A DNA stretch of 64,000 nt from positions 109,072 through 173,071 of the forward strand of contig BEWT01000004.1 of assembly GCA_003116855.1 (NCBI GenBank), in the 5' to 3' direction. The notes under the pieces are model-generated. The model was not told where the DNA came from, searched no databases, and saw nothing but the letters and a program-made list of their open reading frames with translations. The position numbers were made by a program, and so were the translations under genes. This stretch comes from Desulfurococcaceae archaeon AG1. Lineage in GTDB: Archaea > Thermoproteota > Thermoprotei_A > Sulfolobales > AG1. This document shows, in pieces, positions 33,469-41,946 of this stretch. Numbering within the stretch: position 1 is the first letter of the stretch; each line of letters opens with the position of its first letter.

Positions 33469-34674
33469 TTATAGTATTTTCAGCGATTCGAAGTCTATTT
33501 TATCAAGTTCATTATAGATATTGTTCACCAGATCCGGTACCATCCATTCAGGCAGGTCTTGGAACGGCTCGACTATATAGTCGTAGGTCATCAGTTTAAC
33601 AGCCTCATAGATAGACAGACCCCTGGATCTAAGATAGGTCATAACATCAACATCCAGGATAGCCTGGGAAGCAGCATGCCTAGCCTCAACAACATCGCCA
33701 CATCTTACTTCAAGCATTGGTAGGGTTACTGCAAGCGCCCCTCTACCTATAGTGAGTGTTGCTGCCTCAACGTTCGTCCCAGAGCCGAAGGACTCCTCCT
33801 CCTGTATAGCGAAGGCTTGAACAACGGTTCTAGCAGAATCTGCGGCAATACCCCTCACATTAAGCACAGCCCTGGAATCCCTCCCCCTAACCACGGCGTT
33901 CTCTATATAGTGCACCCTGTTCTCACCACCACCCATTGCAGCACCGAAGGCCATGTGCCTAGCACCTCTTCCCTCAACCACTGCTCTCTGCTGTATCCTC
34001 GACATATTGCCAGCAATTGCTGATAATCCTGACATAACCTCAGAGCCTTCTAGCAATAGGTAGTGGGATGCGTGGAAGCTGGGAGCTCTTGGCGAGTTCC
34101 TCAGTATGTTGGATATCTCTAGCCTCGCTCCCGGCATTAGAGTAATCTCCTCGACCGTTGTTCTCAACGCGTTCTCCGCAGGCTCCGTGGCAATCTGGAT
34201 CTTTGCGTACACGCCCTCACCAACTACTATTGATACATGCTGTGCTAAGTGACCATGGAGAGAGCCGCCGGCGATCTTTATTCTCAAGGGTTCGTCGAGA
34301 TCCTTGTCTATATATATTATAGCTCCTGCTGAGTAGCCTGCTACATGCATAGCATAGATCTTTGAATCCTCGATTCTCACGAGCTTAAAGAGAGGAGAGT
34401 CGGGATCCAGGGAATCGAGGTCGCTTCTCACAACTGGTTTAACTCTAACACCGCTTCTCCCCCTAGATCTGACACAACCGCCAGATATAACTAGATCGTA
34501 TTCCCCCTCAGCAGTATCCTCGCACGGATACTGAGCCTCGGAAACCCTGTATTTGTCAAAAACACTCCAGTCTGTGTAGAACCTGATTGTTGGTGAGTCA
34601 GCTATATACTGGTATGGTATCTCATTATATAGTTTTAAAGCCCTGCCTAGGATCTCTGAATATCTCCCTGCCAA
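33469..34674 (-). CDS. sufD: Fe-S cluster assembly protein SufD
   Basis: A 401-residue SufB/SufD family protein. The beta-helix core is easily seen: GAIIYIDKDLDEPLRIKIAGGSLHGHLAQHVSIVVGEGVYAKI and GARLEISNILRNSPRAPSFHASH. The conserved C-terminus is SFGSGTNVEAATLTIGRGA, CGDVVEARHAASQAILDVDVMTYLRSRGLSIYEAVKLM. It partners SufB and SufC in building Fe-S clusters in the cytoplasm. It is shorter than SufB and begins 14 bases after the sufB stop, as last gene of sufC-sufB-sufD. Fe-S enzymes elsewhere in the window (molybdenum hydroxylase, formate dehydrogenase) are obvious clients. Confidence 0.9.
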   Translation of the reverse strand: MAGRYSEILGRALKLYNEIPYQYIADSPTIRFYTDWSVFDKYRVSEAQYPCEDTAEGEYDLVISGGCVRSRGRSGVRVKPVVRSDLDSLDPDSPLFKLVRIEDSKIYAMHVAGYSAGAIIYIDKDLDEPLRIKIAGGSLHGHLAQHVSIVVGEGVYAKIQIATEPAENALRTTVEEITLMPGARLEISNILRNSPRAPSFHASHYLLLEGSEVMSGLSAIAGNMSRIQQRAVVEGRGARHMAFGAAMGGGENRVHYIENAVVRGRDSRAVLNVRGIAADSARTVVQAFAIQEEESFGSGTNVEAATLTIGRGALAVTLPMLEVRCGDVVEARHAASQAILDVDVMTYLRSRGLSIYEAVKLMTYDYIVEPFQDLPEWMVPDLVNNIYNELDKIDFESLKIL

Positions 34675-34688
34675 CCTGGCTCCCTTCT

Positions 34689-36110
34689 CTAGCCAACAGA
34701 GCCTATTTTCGAGAACTCCAGGTCTAGGGCTGCTTTCACCAATGCCGCCTGCTCGAATGGGAGTCTTGCTAGGACATCGCTTAGAAAGCCTCCTATTATT
34801 AGGCTGAGCGCCTCGTTCTCCCTGAACCCTCTGCTCCTTAGGTAGAACATGAGCTGGTCGCTCAGCTTACCAACGCTTGCCTCATGCCCTATCACTGCTG
34901 TTGGCTCGTCGTTCTGTATATGTGGATACGTGTATGTTTTGCTCTTCTCGTCGAGGAGCAGCGAGTCGCACGATGTATAGCTCTTCGAACCCTTAGCTCC
35001 TTTCATGATCCTCACGAGACCCCTGTATATATTAATCCCTCCTGTCATCGATATGCTCTTAGACACAATCCTGCTCCTGGTATTTGGTGCTAGGTGGTAA
35101 GCCTTAGAACCGCCGTCCTTTATATGCCCATCCCTTGCGAATGTTATAACATAGCTCTCCATAGATGCTCCCTCACCCTTCAGGAAGGCTGATGGGTATA
35201 CAGCGCTCACTTTAGCCCCTATCGATCCCTCTATCCACTCTATATAGCCGTTCTTCTCGACAATAGCTCTCTTGTTATTGAAATTAATCACCTGGGAGGA
35301 CCAGTTCTGCAGTGTAGTGAAGTGAAGCCTCGCACCCTCGTGAACATAGATCTCAACCATACCGTCGTGGAAGCTCGCCTTGCTTAGCCTTGGAGCAGCA
35401 CACCCCTCTATCACATGGGCATGGCTATTCTTATCGGCTATTATGAGGCTATGCTCGAAGTTACCCTCACCAGCCTTTCCAATTAGGAAGAAAGCCTCTA
35501 TGGGGTACTCTATACTAACTCCTGGTGGTACGTAGACGAAGAGACCCCCACTCCATAGGGCTCCGTGTAGTGCTGCGAACTTATGCTCTGGTGGGAAGAT
35601 CCTCATGAAGTACTTTTTAACAAGATCTGGGTATTTCTGCACAGCAGTATCTAGATCTGTTACTATAACTCCTTTCTTAGCAACGTACTCCTTAACCCTG
35701 AGGAATACAGTCTCTGAGTCGAGCTGCGCATTCAACCCAGCTAGGAATTTTATCTCAGCCTGCTTTATCCCAAGCCTCTCGTAAGCCTCGACAATCTCTT
35801 TAGGCAGCTCCTCCCAAGATGACGCCTTTGGTACATCTGGCTTTATATAGTGGCTCAGCTCATCAAGATCGAGCTCCTCAACACCTGGGAGCCATTTGGG
35901 CGATGGGAGCTTTTCAAAGAGCTCTAGATTTCTAAGCCTCCATAGCCTCATCCACTCAGGCTCTTTCTTAATCCTCGAGATCTCTTCAACAAGATCCCTC
36001 GAGATCCTCCCTTTAAGTACTAGTTCCGCACCGCCAACCTCTATATGTCCCAAAGCCTCTTCAGCAGGATCTTTGTAGAAATGTCTCAGAAGAACCTCTT
36101 TTGAACTCAT
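34689..36110 (-). CDS. sufB: Fe-S cluster assembly protein SufB
   Basis: A 473-residue scaffold subunit of the SUF system. Conserved blocks: EWMRLWRLRNLELFEKLPSPKW, HGALWSGGLFVYVPPGVSIEYPIEAFF, FEHSLIIADKNSHAHVIEGCAAP, and INFNNKRAIVEKNGYIEWIEGSIGAKVSAVYPSAFLKGEGA. TSCDSLLLDEKSKTYTYPHIQNDEPTAVIGHEASVGKL supplies the conserved Cys and His of the cluster site. It has its own TATA box and leader that closely resembles the sufC leader, so it may be expressed both with and apart from sufC. Confidence 0.96.
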   Translation of the reverse strand: MSSKEVLLRHFYKDPAEEALGHIEVGGAELVLKGRISRDLVEEISRIKKEPEWMRLWRLRNLELFEKLPSPKWLPGVEELDLDELSHYIKPDVPKASSWEELPKEIVEAYERLGIKQAEIKFLAGLNAQLDSETVFLRVKEYVAKKGVIVTDLDTAVQKYPDLVKKYFMRIFPPEHKFAALHGALWSGGLFVYVPPGVSIEYPIEAFFLIGKAGEGNFEHSLIIADKNSHAHVIEGCAAPRLSKASFHDGMVEIYVHEGARLHFTTLQNWSSQVINFNNKRAIVEKNGYIEWIEGSIGAKVSAVYPSAFLKGEGASMESYVITFARDGHIKDGGSKAYHLAPNTRSRIVSKSISMTGGINIYRGLVRIMKGAKGSKSYTSCDSLLLDEKSKTYTYPHIQNDEPTAVIGHEASVGKLSDQLMFYLRSRGFRENEALSLIIGGFLSDVLARLPFEQAALVKAALDLEFSKIGSVG

Positions 36111-36157
36111 ATTTACAACACCTCTTACCTGTATATATGGGCTACAAAGGTTATAAG
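36111..36157 (-). promoter_or_regulatory. sufB promoter and leader, twin of the sufC leader
   Basis: Minus strand, upstream to downstream: a TATA box (GGCTTATAACC, 36149-36159), then CCCATATATACAGGTA, then GAGGTG, then TTGTAAAT before ATG 36110. The CCCATATATACAG block and TGTAAATATGA are shared with sufC at the same distance from TATA and ATG. Confidence 0.6.
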
Positions 36158-36165
36158 CCTACTCC

Positions 36166-36909
36166 TCAACCCGTATCCTCCTTAGGAGCATAGTTGGTTT
36201 TTATATACTCATAGCCTTTCTCATCTACAAGCTTAACTATCTCATGCCCACCCGTGAGAACGATCCTCCCGTCGATCATTACATGCACATAGTCGGGGCT
36301 AAAATCTCTGAAAAGCCTAGCAACATGGGTTATCACAAGAATACCCGAGCCCTTCTGCTTAAGCTCCTTAACAAGGCTCCCAATGGCTAGAAGACCCTCT
36401 ATATCCATACCACTATCAGGCTCGTCCAGTATGGGGTATTTCGGGCTTGATAGGTAGAGCTGGACTATCTCTGACCTCTTCATCTCGCCTCCCGAGAATC
36501 CTTTGTTAAGATATCTATCGAGAAGATCTTGTTGCAACCCAACCCTCTTCATAGCCTCCAGAGCCCTAGAGAAAGGAACACCCCTAATCTTCGATATATG
36601 GATCAAGAGGTTCCTGGTCTTCACCATGGTCTCCGGGGGTGTTTGGAATGCTAGGAACACTCCCTTCTTAGCCCTCTCCTCAGGGGGTAGGGATGCTATA
36701 TCCTCCCCATCAACAATTATACTCCCTTCCAGGATCTCGTATTTCGGATGACCCATTATTACATATGCAAGGCTGCTCTTACCACTACCGTTAGGACCCA
36801 TAAGGGCATGGATCTCTCCGGGCTTTACTACAAGGTTCACTCCTCTTAGCACGATCTTTCCCTCGATAGCGGCTTTCACATTTCTCACTACAAGCCCCTC
36901 AGAGGTCAT
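36166..36909 (-). CDS. sufC: Fe-S cluster assembly ATPase SufC
   Basis: A 247-residue ABC-type ATPase that powers the SufBCD scaffold. Walker A is GPNGSGKSSLAYVIMGHPKYEILEG, and the SufC-specific KGVFLAFQTPPETMV follows. The signature is NKGFSGGEMKRSEIVQL, Walker B is YPILDEPDSGMDIEGL, and the switch His lies in LVITHVARLFRD. These features separate it from transporter ATPases. It leads the operon, with GGAGGAAG before ATG 36909 and a TATA box at 36947-36956. Confidence 0.96.
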   Translation of the reverse strand: MTSEGLVVRNVKAAIEGKIVLRGVNLVVKPGEIHALMGPNGSGKSSLAYVIMGHPKYEILEGSIIVDGEDIASLPPEERAKKGVFLAFQTPPETMVKTRNLLIHISKIRGVPFSRALEAMKRVGLQQDLLDRYLNKGFSGGEMKRSEIVQLYLSSPKYPILDEPDSGMDIEGLLAIGSLVKELKQKGSGILVITHVARLFRDFSPDYVHVMIDGRIVLTGGHEIVKLVDEKGYEYIKTNYAPKEDTG

Positions 36910-36956
36910 ATTTACACTTCCTCCTAACTGTATATATGGGTTAATACGTATATAAG
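36910..36956 (-). promoter_or_regulatory. sufC promoter and leader
   Basis: Minus strand: TATA box CTTATATACG (36947-36956), then CCCATATATACAGTTA, then GGAGGAAG and TGTAAATATGA. The transcription start predicted from the TATA box falls inside the CCCATATATACAG block, where a regulator could act. Confidence 0.6.
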
Positions 36957-36981
36957 CTTATATGGAGAGGAGGTTAGGTGT

Positions 36982-37260
36982 TTAAGAAACCCTGTTTGAG
37001 AGCACCCTTGCTATCTCTCTCAATAGCTGTGACTTTTTCCCCTCATATTCTATCACAACAGCCTTATGCCCCATATACCATGTCCTGGGGTATTTCTTAT
37101 CCTCTAGAACCTCGCATTTCAAGCCTAGGGATTTACATGCTTCTAAAAGATCGTTTAGTGTGATCTTGCTGGGAAGCCGACCCTTAGCTATCCTCCTCCC
37201 AAGTCTTCTAGGAAGGCTTGGGTCTAGGTATGATAGCCAGACAATGATCCTCTTTGCCAT
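36982..37260 (-). CDS. srp19: Signal recognition particle 19 kDa protein
   Basis: A 92-residue SRP19 that binds 7S RNA and prepares it for SRP54. Family pattern: IIVWLSYLDPSLPRRLGRRIAKGRLPSKITLNDLLEACKSLGL, ending with the C-terminal basic segment YEGKKSQLLREIARVL. Length is normal for archaea. It follows the S8e gene by 9 bases on the same strand, so the two form a small operon. ATG 37260 fits. Confidence 0.93.
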   Translation of the reverse strand: MAKRIIVWLSYLDPSLPRRLGRRIAKGRLPSKITLNDLLEACKSLGLKCEVLEDKKYPRTWYMGHKAVVIEYEGKKSQLLREIARVLSNRVS

Positions 37261-37269
37261 CCTATCACA

Positions 37270-37650
37270 TCACTTGATCAGGACAGCATTGACAACACCA
37301 TCCTGCCCAGGTCTCGAGGTCACTACAGCCCTCCCAAGTTCTGTCTCTATAACAACCCCCTTTACAATGATCCCCCTCCTAACATAGTCAGGGTTCATGG
37401 GGGCCTCAACAACCCTCAGGATCTTTGCCTTCTTACTCTCACCACCAGGGATCTGGACGTTAGCGTAAAGAGCCTTTCTAACCCTGATCTTGGAATTCCC
37501 ACCATAGGTTCTCGACACAACTCTCTCTTCCATCTCAGAAACTATAGTATCCGTGGGGAAGCTGCCTATCTCCCTCCTCCTGGGCTTTCTATAGGCTCTT
37601 TTTTTACCGCCTGTTATTTTCTTAAGATCGTTCCCCTGGTATACAGGCAT
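37270..37650 (-). CDS. rps8e: 30S ribosomal protein S8e
   Basis: A 126-residue ribosomal protein found only in archaea and eukaryotes. Recognisable blocks: [66 protein letters not shown] and [14 protein letters not shown]. Basic N-terminus as expected for rRNA binding. First gene of the S8e-SRP19 pair, divergent from folE. Confidence 0.95.
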   Translation of the reverse strand: MPVYQGNDLKKITGGKKRAYRKPRRREIGSFPTDTIVSEMEERVVSRTYGGNSKIRVRKALYANVQIPGGESKKAKILRVVEAPMNPDYVRRGIIVKGVVIETELGRAVVTSRPGQDGVVNAVLIK

Positions 37651-37709
37651 GTCTCAGACCATTAAGAGCTACGCAATAAATCTTTTAAGCATTGAGGCTA
37701 AGCTAATAC

Positions 37710-38408
37710 ATGGAGCTTGTTTTAAAGGCGATTCTAATGGTATCCCTAGAGGGTGAAGCTAGTCCGAACTCAAAATCTAGGGAGAAACTCTATAAGGAAC
37801 TAACAGAGATCGTCAGAAGGCTACTAGAAATCATAGGCGAAGATCCTGAGAGGGAGGGTTTGAAAGAAACACCTGAAAGAGTCGCTAGAATGTGGCTTGA
37901 CGAGCTCGCCAGGGGGTATTTAATAAACCCTGACGAGCATGTAAAGATCTTCAACTACGAGGGCGACAATGGCGAAGAGACTGTAGAGATGTGGAATAAC
38001 ATCGTGATAGTATACGACATACCCGTGAGAAGCATGTGCGAGCACCACCTCTTACCAATAGTAGGGACAGCAGCAATAGCATATATACCGAGTAATAAGG
38101 TTCTGGGCTTCTCAAAATTCGCCAGAATAGTTGATGCCTTCTCAAGAAGACTTCAAATGCAAGAGAGACTCACTAACCAGATAGCAGACTTCATATCAAG
38201 CTATCTAGAGGCTAAAGGAGTCATGGTGGTCATAGAGGCTATGCATCTCTGCGCCCTCCACAGAGGCGTCAAAGAGCCCATCAAGATGGTGACCAGAGCT
38301 GTTAGAGGAGCTTTCGAAGAGGATCCCAACCTCAGGAGGGAAGTGATCGAGATAATAAGCTCCAAACTATCCCTTACAAGAATATTTGACAAAAACAAGC
38401 TCTTTTAA
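37710..38408 (+). CDS. folE: GTP cyclohydrolase I (FolE type)
   Basis: A 232-residue zinc enzyme that opens GTP to dihydroneopterin triphosphate for pterin synthesis. The core pattern is [29 protein letters not shown], then [50 protein letters not shown], then [12 protein letters not shown]. The zinc ligands are the Cys of MCEHH, its His, and the Cys of HLCALHRG. Having the FolE (IA) rather than the MptA type is less usual in archaea. A TATA-like CTTTTAAG at 37682-37689 fits a leaderless start at ATG 37710. A tnpB-less element sits 9 bases after the stop. Confidence 0.95.
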   Translation: MELVLKAILMVSLEGEASPNSKSREKLYKELTEIVRRLLEIIGEDPEREGLKETPERVARMWLDELARGYLINPDEHVKIFNYEGDNGEETVEMWNNIVIVYDIPVRSMCEHHLLPIVGTAAIAYIPSNKVLGFSKFARIVDAFSRRLQMQERLTNQIADFISSYLEAKGVMVVIEAMHLCALHRGVKEPIKMVTRAVRGAFEEDPNLRREVIEIISSKLSLTRIFDKNKLF

Positions 38409-38417
38409 GACTCGTTC

Positions 38418-38600
38418 CGTTTGTCCTGGATGTTCATTCCAATCACTTTATCTTTATTCATGGTCACATCCAGGGACTTCCACCTCTACCTGCAGGATCT
38501 CTAACCCTGCGGGGTCATGGGCGGCCGTCGAGCCAAACGGCATGCTGCTCCCATCTGGGGCCTGTGTGGGGAGACCCACACCGAGGGCAGTATCTTTCAA
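38418..38600 (-). ncRNA. Predicted orphan omega-RNA in the short element
   Basis: The RE part keeps hairpins equivalent to those at the tnpB 3' end, though it no longer encodes TnpB in frame. GCAGG (38492-38496) pairs with CCTGC (38506-38510). GTGTGGG pairs with CCCACAC across a GAGA loop, and the GCCGT/ACGGC stem is conserved. The first stem differs in sequence from the big copy yet still pairs. A weak TATTTATGAG near 38602-38612 on the minus strand could serve as promoter. The guide region would be the folE 3' end. Confidence 0.45.
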
Positions 38601-38711
38601 AGCTCATAAATACCCTGGGTGTTGGAGAAAAGTAGCTTCGGGCATGCCTCAATACCCATGAAAATTTCCAAAACCTATCAATCCTCCCTATGCATATCAA
38701 AAAGAAAACAG
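38418..38711 (-). mobile_element. Short tnpB-less relative of the element at 11.3-12.8 kb
   Basis: 294 bases. The left about 185 bases match the RE end of the big element, with shared TGGATGTTCATTCCAATCAC, GGTCATGGG and GCCGTCGAGCC. The right about 56 bases match its LE end almost exactly (AAATTTCCAAAACCTATCAA to AACAGCCC). The tnpB body is missing and the middle (about 38600-38655) is unrelated. On the minus strand it follows TGGG, as the big copy does. It could be moved only by a transposase acting in trans. Confidence 0.8.
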
Positions 38712-38819
38712 CCCATATTGTTTATACGCTCTGGCTTTTCCGAGCCCTTTTCGTAAGAGCCCAGCTGTCCCCTATGTTTTCTCTAAACCTCAACCTACTA
38801 CTCTTTCTGGGCTATCGTG

Positions 38820-39770
38820 CTATGCTTTTGGTTGCTGAATATTTCTTATATACCTACTAACCGAAGCCTCAGAGATCTCTGCCGATGATGCCACCAAGAT
38901 CAGGGTTTCGTGTATTAATGCTGAGAGCTCTTCGAAGCAGGCGCTTCTCTTCGAGATATCAAAGACATTGTTAACCTTAACGGGACGCTGGTTCAGGTTC
39001 TCTAGAGAAACCCTGTAGTTCCCTGAGAGGAATGCTTCGAAGGACTCAGAGAAGTAATCAGCGGCGAGGCGGAGCATCTCTTTATATGCATCGGCACACT
39101 TCTCAGAGATCTGTGCGCTCATAAGATAGTTAGAGGATCTATCCAGCGCGTCGCCCATATGCTCGAGGGCTTTTACAACTATTGTTAGGTCTATAGCCTC
39201 CTCAGGCATCTTGGCAGACATTCTCTTAATGCTTCTAAGCCCTATGAAGTATAGCGAGTCGAGCTCGTCATCGATCATTAGGATCTCTTTCAAATGCCCC
39301 GGATCCTTGTTATCTAGATACTTAACCATCTGATCTATCATAGCCTGAACAGCCCCTCTCATGGTCTTTATAATCTCTATAATGTTAACCATCCTCTCAT
39401 CGGCTGTTATCCTGATCTCTGGAAGTTCTCCCCTCTCAACGAAGATCATTCCGGGGAGTTTATCTTTAATACTGTTAAACGCCCTCCTTATCGAACCTCT
39501 ATCGCCCCTCAGCGCAATCAGATCTTTCCCCTCAATGTAAGAGGCTATAACCAGCTTAGCAAGCATGCTCTCATCGCCCTCCTCAAGGACTATCATCCTC
39601 TCAAGACCCCCGGGTGTTACTGGTCTTATCGTTATATGATCACCTACCATTACAGTCTCTACGGTAGAGCCTACCCTTATCTTGAGCTTATCTAACCACT
39701 CCTTAGGTATAGTTATCCCATAGCTCTTCTCACCAATCTTTATTACCTTTCTAATCGATGTCTCCACCAA
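38820..39770 (-). CDS. AbrB-domain PhoU-like regulator
   Basis: A 316-residue protein. Residues 1-50 form a SpoVT/AbrB swapped-hairpin DNA-binding domain (SIRKVIKIGEKSYGITIPKEWLDKLKIRVGSTVE). The rest is PhoU-like with two three-helix bundles: MRGAVQAMIDQMVKYLDNKDPGHLKEILMIDDELDSLYF and VVKALEHMGDALDRSSNYL. PhoU proteins regulate phosphate uptake. The AbrB-PhoU fusion is common in archaea and may act directly on DNA. No phosphate transporter gene is adjacent. Confidence 0.88.
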   Translation of the reverse strand: MVETSIRKVIKIGEKSYGITIPKEWLDKLKIRVGSTVETVMVGDHITIRPVTPGGLERMIVLEEGDESMLAKLVIASYIEGKDLIALRGDRGSIRRAFNSIKDKLPGMIFVERGELPEIRITADERMVNIIEIIKTMRGAVQAMIDQMVKYLDNKDPGHLKEILMIDDELDSLYFIGLRSIKRMSAKMPEEAIDLTIVVKALEHMGDALDRSSNYLMSAQISEKCADAYKEMLRLAADYFSESFEAFLSGNYRVSLENLNQRPVKVNNVFDISKRSACFEELSALIHETLILVASSAEISEASVSRYIRNIQQPKA

Positions 39771-39887
39771 ATAATACCCAATAATACTTAACTATAGGGG
39801 ATTAATAAACAATATATGAGCATAGGCATAATTGCTATAATATCTGGCAATAACACCTCTAGTGGTTAATAGCTATATCTCTCCACA

Positions 39888-40991
39888 CTATCCTGAGAAC
39901 ACGCGCCTGTTAGTTCTAATATGTTTCCGCAGCACCGCCATGTCATAGAGGATCTCTAGTGGTAGTATTGCATCAACATATCTGGTCGCTATCCTCAAAC
40001 ACGCTGTCTCTGGCGAGAACCCACTTTTACCAGCGTGGGGCGATAACCACAGGATCTTTCTCACAGTTCTTCTCATCAACGCAAGACTCTTCTCAAGCAA
40101 CCCTAGATCCCCTAGATCCCATCCATCACTTATTATGATCACGACACTGGTATCTCTAACATACCCCCTATAATCGGTTATAAGCCTATAGAGCGACTCC
40201 CCTATCTTGGTACCGCTACCCCATAAACCGCTTTTGATAATAAGCTGCTTAAGCATCTCATCGCTATAGGCTATAGCGTTTGTAATCCTAAGTATATCTG
40301 TGCTGAAGAGAAACACCTCATATCTATTTGTCGAAAACCCCCTCAGGGATCTTATGAGCCTCAGGATCGATTCCCAGCTATCCTCCATAGATCCGCTAAC
40401 ATCTATAGCTATTACAAAATGTGTTCTCACCCTCTTCCTCACACTCCTCCTAAGCTTCACAAGATCGCCTAGCGTTGATAGGGCATCCCTATAGCTTTTG
40501 GGGAAATCAAGCTCGCCTTTATGAGAGATCCTCCTCCTAACCCCCGGTTCTGTGGGGATCGCCCTCCTGATCAGCTTAAAGATCCTTCTCATAGTTATCC
40601 TCTCCCTAGGATCCGCCCTAGCCTCTCTCGGAACCCTACCCCTAACATCTAGAGGACTATAGATCGAGATAAACCTCGCCACAGGCTCTGGCGTGTCCCC
40701 CTCACTATAAACCCTAACCTCAACCCTCCTAACGATCTTCTCCTGCTCCTCCCCGTATACCCAGTAGCTCTCGAAAAGCTTGTCAAACACTCCATACTGC
40801 TCGGGATCCTTAACAAGAGATATTCTAAGAATCTCTTTAAAGAGATCCATGTCCTGAGGTAACTCATCAAACATGCCCGCTGCTATCACACCCTTAAGAG
40901 CATCTATATCCTCTGACAAGCCTAGCCTAAACCCGCTCTCCCTAAGGATTCTTACGAAGCCAACCAGGTTATCCAGCGTAACTCTTTTCAA
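39888..40991 (-). CDS. VWA-domain protein (CoxE-like)
   Basis: A 367-residue protein. The C-terminal half is a von Willebrand A domain with a complete MIDAS site: THFVIAIDVSGSMEDSWESILRL (DxSxS), then LIIKSGLWGSGTKIGESL and VVIIISDGWDLGDLG. The N-terminal half is helical with several Arg-rich stretches. It follows the MoxR ATPase by 7 bases and, with it, matches the CoxD/CoxE pair that matures the molybdenum-copper CO dehydrogenase in bacteria. Here the pair ends an operon whose first three genes are a molybdenum hydroxylase. Confidence 0.88.
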   Translation of the reverse strand: MKRVTLDNLVGFVRILRESGFRLGLSEDIDALKGVIAAGMFDELPQDMDLFKEILRISLVKDPEQYGVFDKLFESYWVYGEEQEKIVRRVEVRVYSEGDTPEPVARFISIYSPLDVRGRVPREARADPRERITMRRIFKLIRRAIPTEPGVRRRISHKGELDFPKSYRDALSTLGDLVKLRRSVRKRVRTHFVIAIDVSGSMEDSWESILRLIRSLRGFSTNRYEVFLFSTDILRITNAIAYSDEMLKQLIIKSGLWGSGTKIGESLYRLITDYRGYVRDTSVVIIISDGWDLGDLGLLEKSLALMRRTVRKILWLSPHAGKSGFSPETACLRIATRYVDAILPLEILYDMAVLRKHIRTNRRVFSG

Positions 40992-40998
40992 AAGAGGG

Positions 40999-41904
40999 CT
41001 ACCTCTTCACCTTCGAAACCAGGCTCTCTATATCAACCTTCTCTATATCCTCTGGAAGCTTTAGAACCACAGAGAGCGTGTTTCTCACAGCCTCTTCAGA
41101 GAGCTCTGTAAAGCCCATCTCCTTGAGAGCCCTAGCCCACTCTATAGTCTCAGAGATCCCTGGTTTCTTCACCACACCATCTATAGATCTTATCAGCCTC
41201 ACCGCATCGACAACCTCGTTGGCAAGCTTCTCAGAGATCCCTGGGACTTTTCTCCTCAGGATCTCAAGCTCCCTCTCCCTCTCTGGGTATGATATGTAGA
41301 GGTAGAGGCATCTCCTCCTAAGCCCATCGCCAACCTCCCTAGTCCTGTTTGATGTGAGTATAACTATGGGTTTCTTAGAAGCCTTTATAGTACCTATCTC
41401 GGGCACCGTTATCTGGAACTCTGAGAGGAATTCCAGCAAGAGCGCCTCGAACTCCTCATCAGCCCTATCAACCTCGTCTATCAAGAGAACAGGCGGTTTC
41501 TCGCTATTACTAGTAGCGGCTCTTAGGAGGGGTCTTTTAAGTAGGTACTTCTCACTATAGATCTCCCTCTCTATCTCCTCGGGCTTGGCAAACCTCTCAA
41601 GAAGCCTTATAGCTATCAGCTGTCTCGGATAGTCCCACTCATAGAGAGCCTTAGAAGCATCAAGCCCCTCATAGCACTGGAGCCTTATAAGCTCTGTCCC
41701 AAGCCCTTCTGCCAACGCCTTAGCAAGCTCTGTCTTACCACAGCCAGGCTCGCCCTCAACCAGTAGGGGTTTTTCAAGCCTTATTGCTAGGAAAACAGCG
41801 GTAGCGATCCTCTTGTCAGCAACATAACCAACGCTCGAGAGGATCCTAACCACATCCTCAACAGTAATGCTATTCAGATCGATATCCAACCCACATATCG
41901 CCAA
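40999..41904 (-). CDS. MoxR-family AAA+ ATPase (CoxD-like)
   Basis: A 301-residue AAA+ ATPase. Walker A is VEGEPGCGKTELAKALAEGL (near residue 52), Walker B is VLLIDEVDRADEEFEALLLEFL, sensor 1 is VILTSNRTREVGDGLRRRCLYLYI with the arginine finger. A C-terminal lid follows. MoxR proteins pair with VWA proteins to mature or remodel metalloenzymes. It starts 42 bases after the medium-subunit gene stop, in the same direction as the hydroxylase genes, and precedes the VWA gene. Confidence 0.93.
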   Translation of the reverse strand: MAICGLDIDLNSITVEDVVRILSSVGYVADKRIATAVFLAIRLEKPLLVEGEPGCGKTELAKALAEGLGTELIRLQCYEGLDASKALYEWDYPRQLIAIRLLERFAKPEEIEREIYSEKYLLKRPLLRAATSNSEKPPVLLIDEVDRADEEFEALLLEFLSEFQITVPEIGTIKASKKPIVILTSNRTREVGDGLRRRCLYLYISYPERERELEILRRKVPGISEKLANEVVDAVRLIRSIDGVVKKPGISETIEWARALKEMGFTELSEEAVRNTLSVVLKLPEDIEKVDIESLVSKVKR

Positions 41905-41946
41905 AATAAGAAGAGACTCGGTGTTTAAAAAGTGCTAAAGGTCAGG

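Noticed and set aside
38515..38700. A 61-residue open frame with CPRCG on the minus strand of the short element
   Set aside because: It lies across the element's RNA-like RE and its unrelated middle, is out of the tnpB frame, and has no promoter or ribosome site that fits. It is a chance frame.
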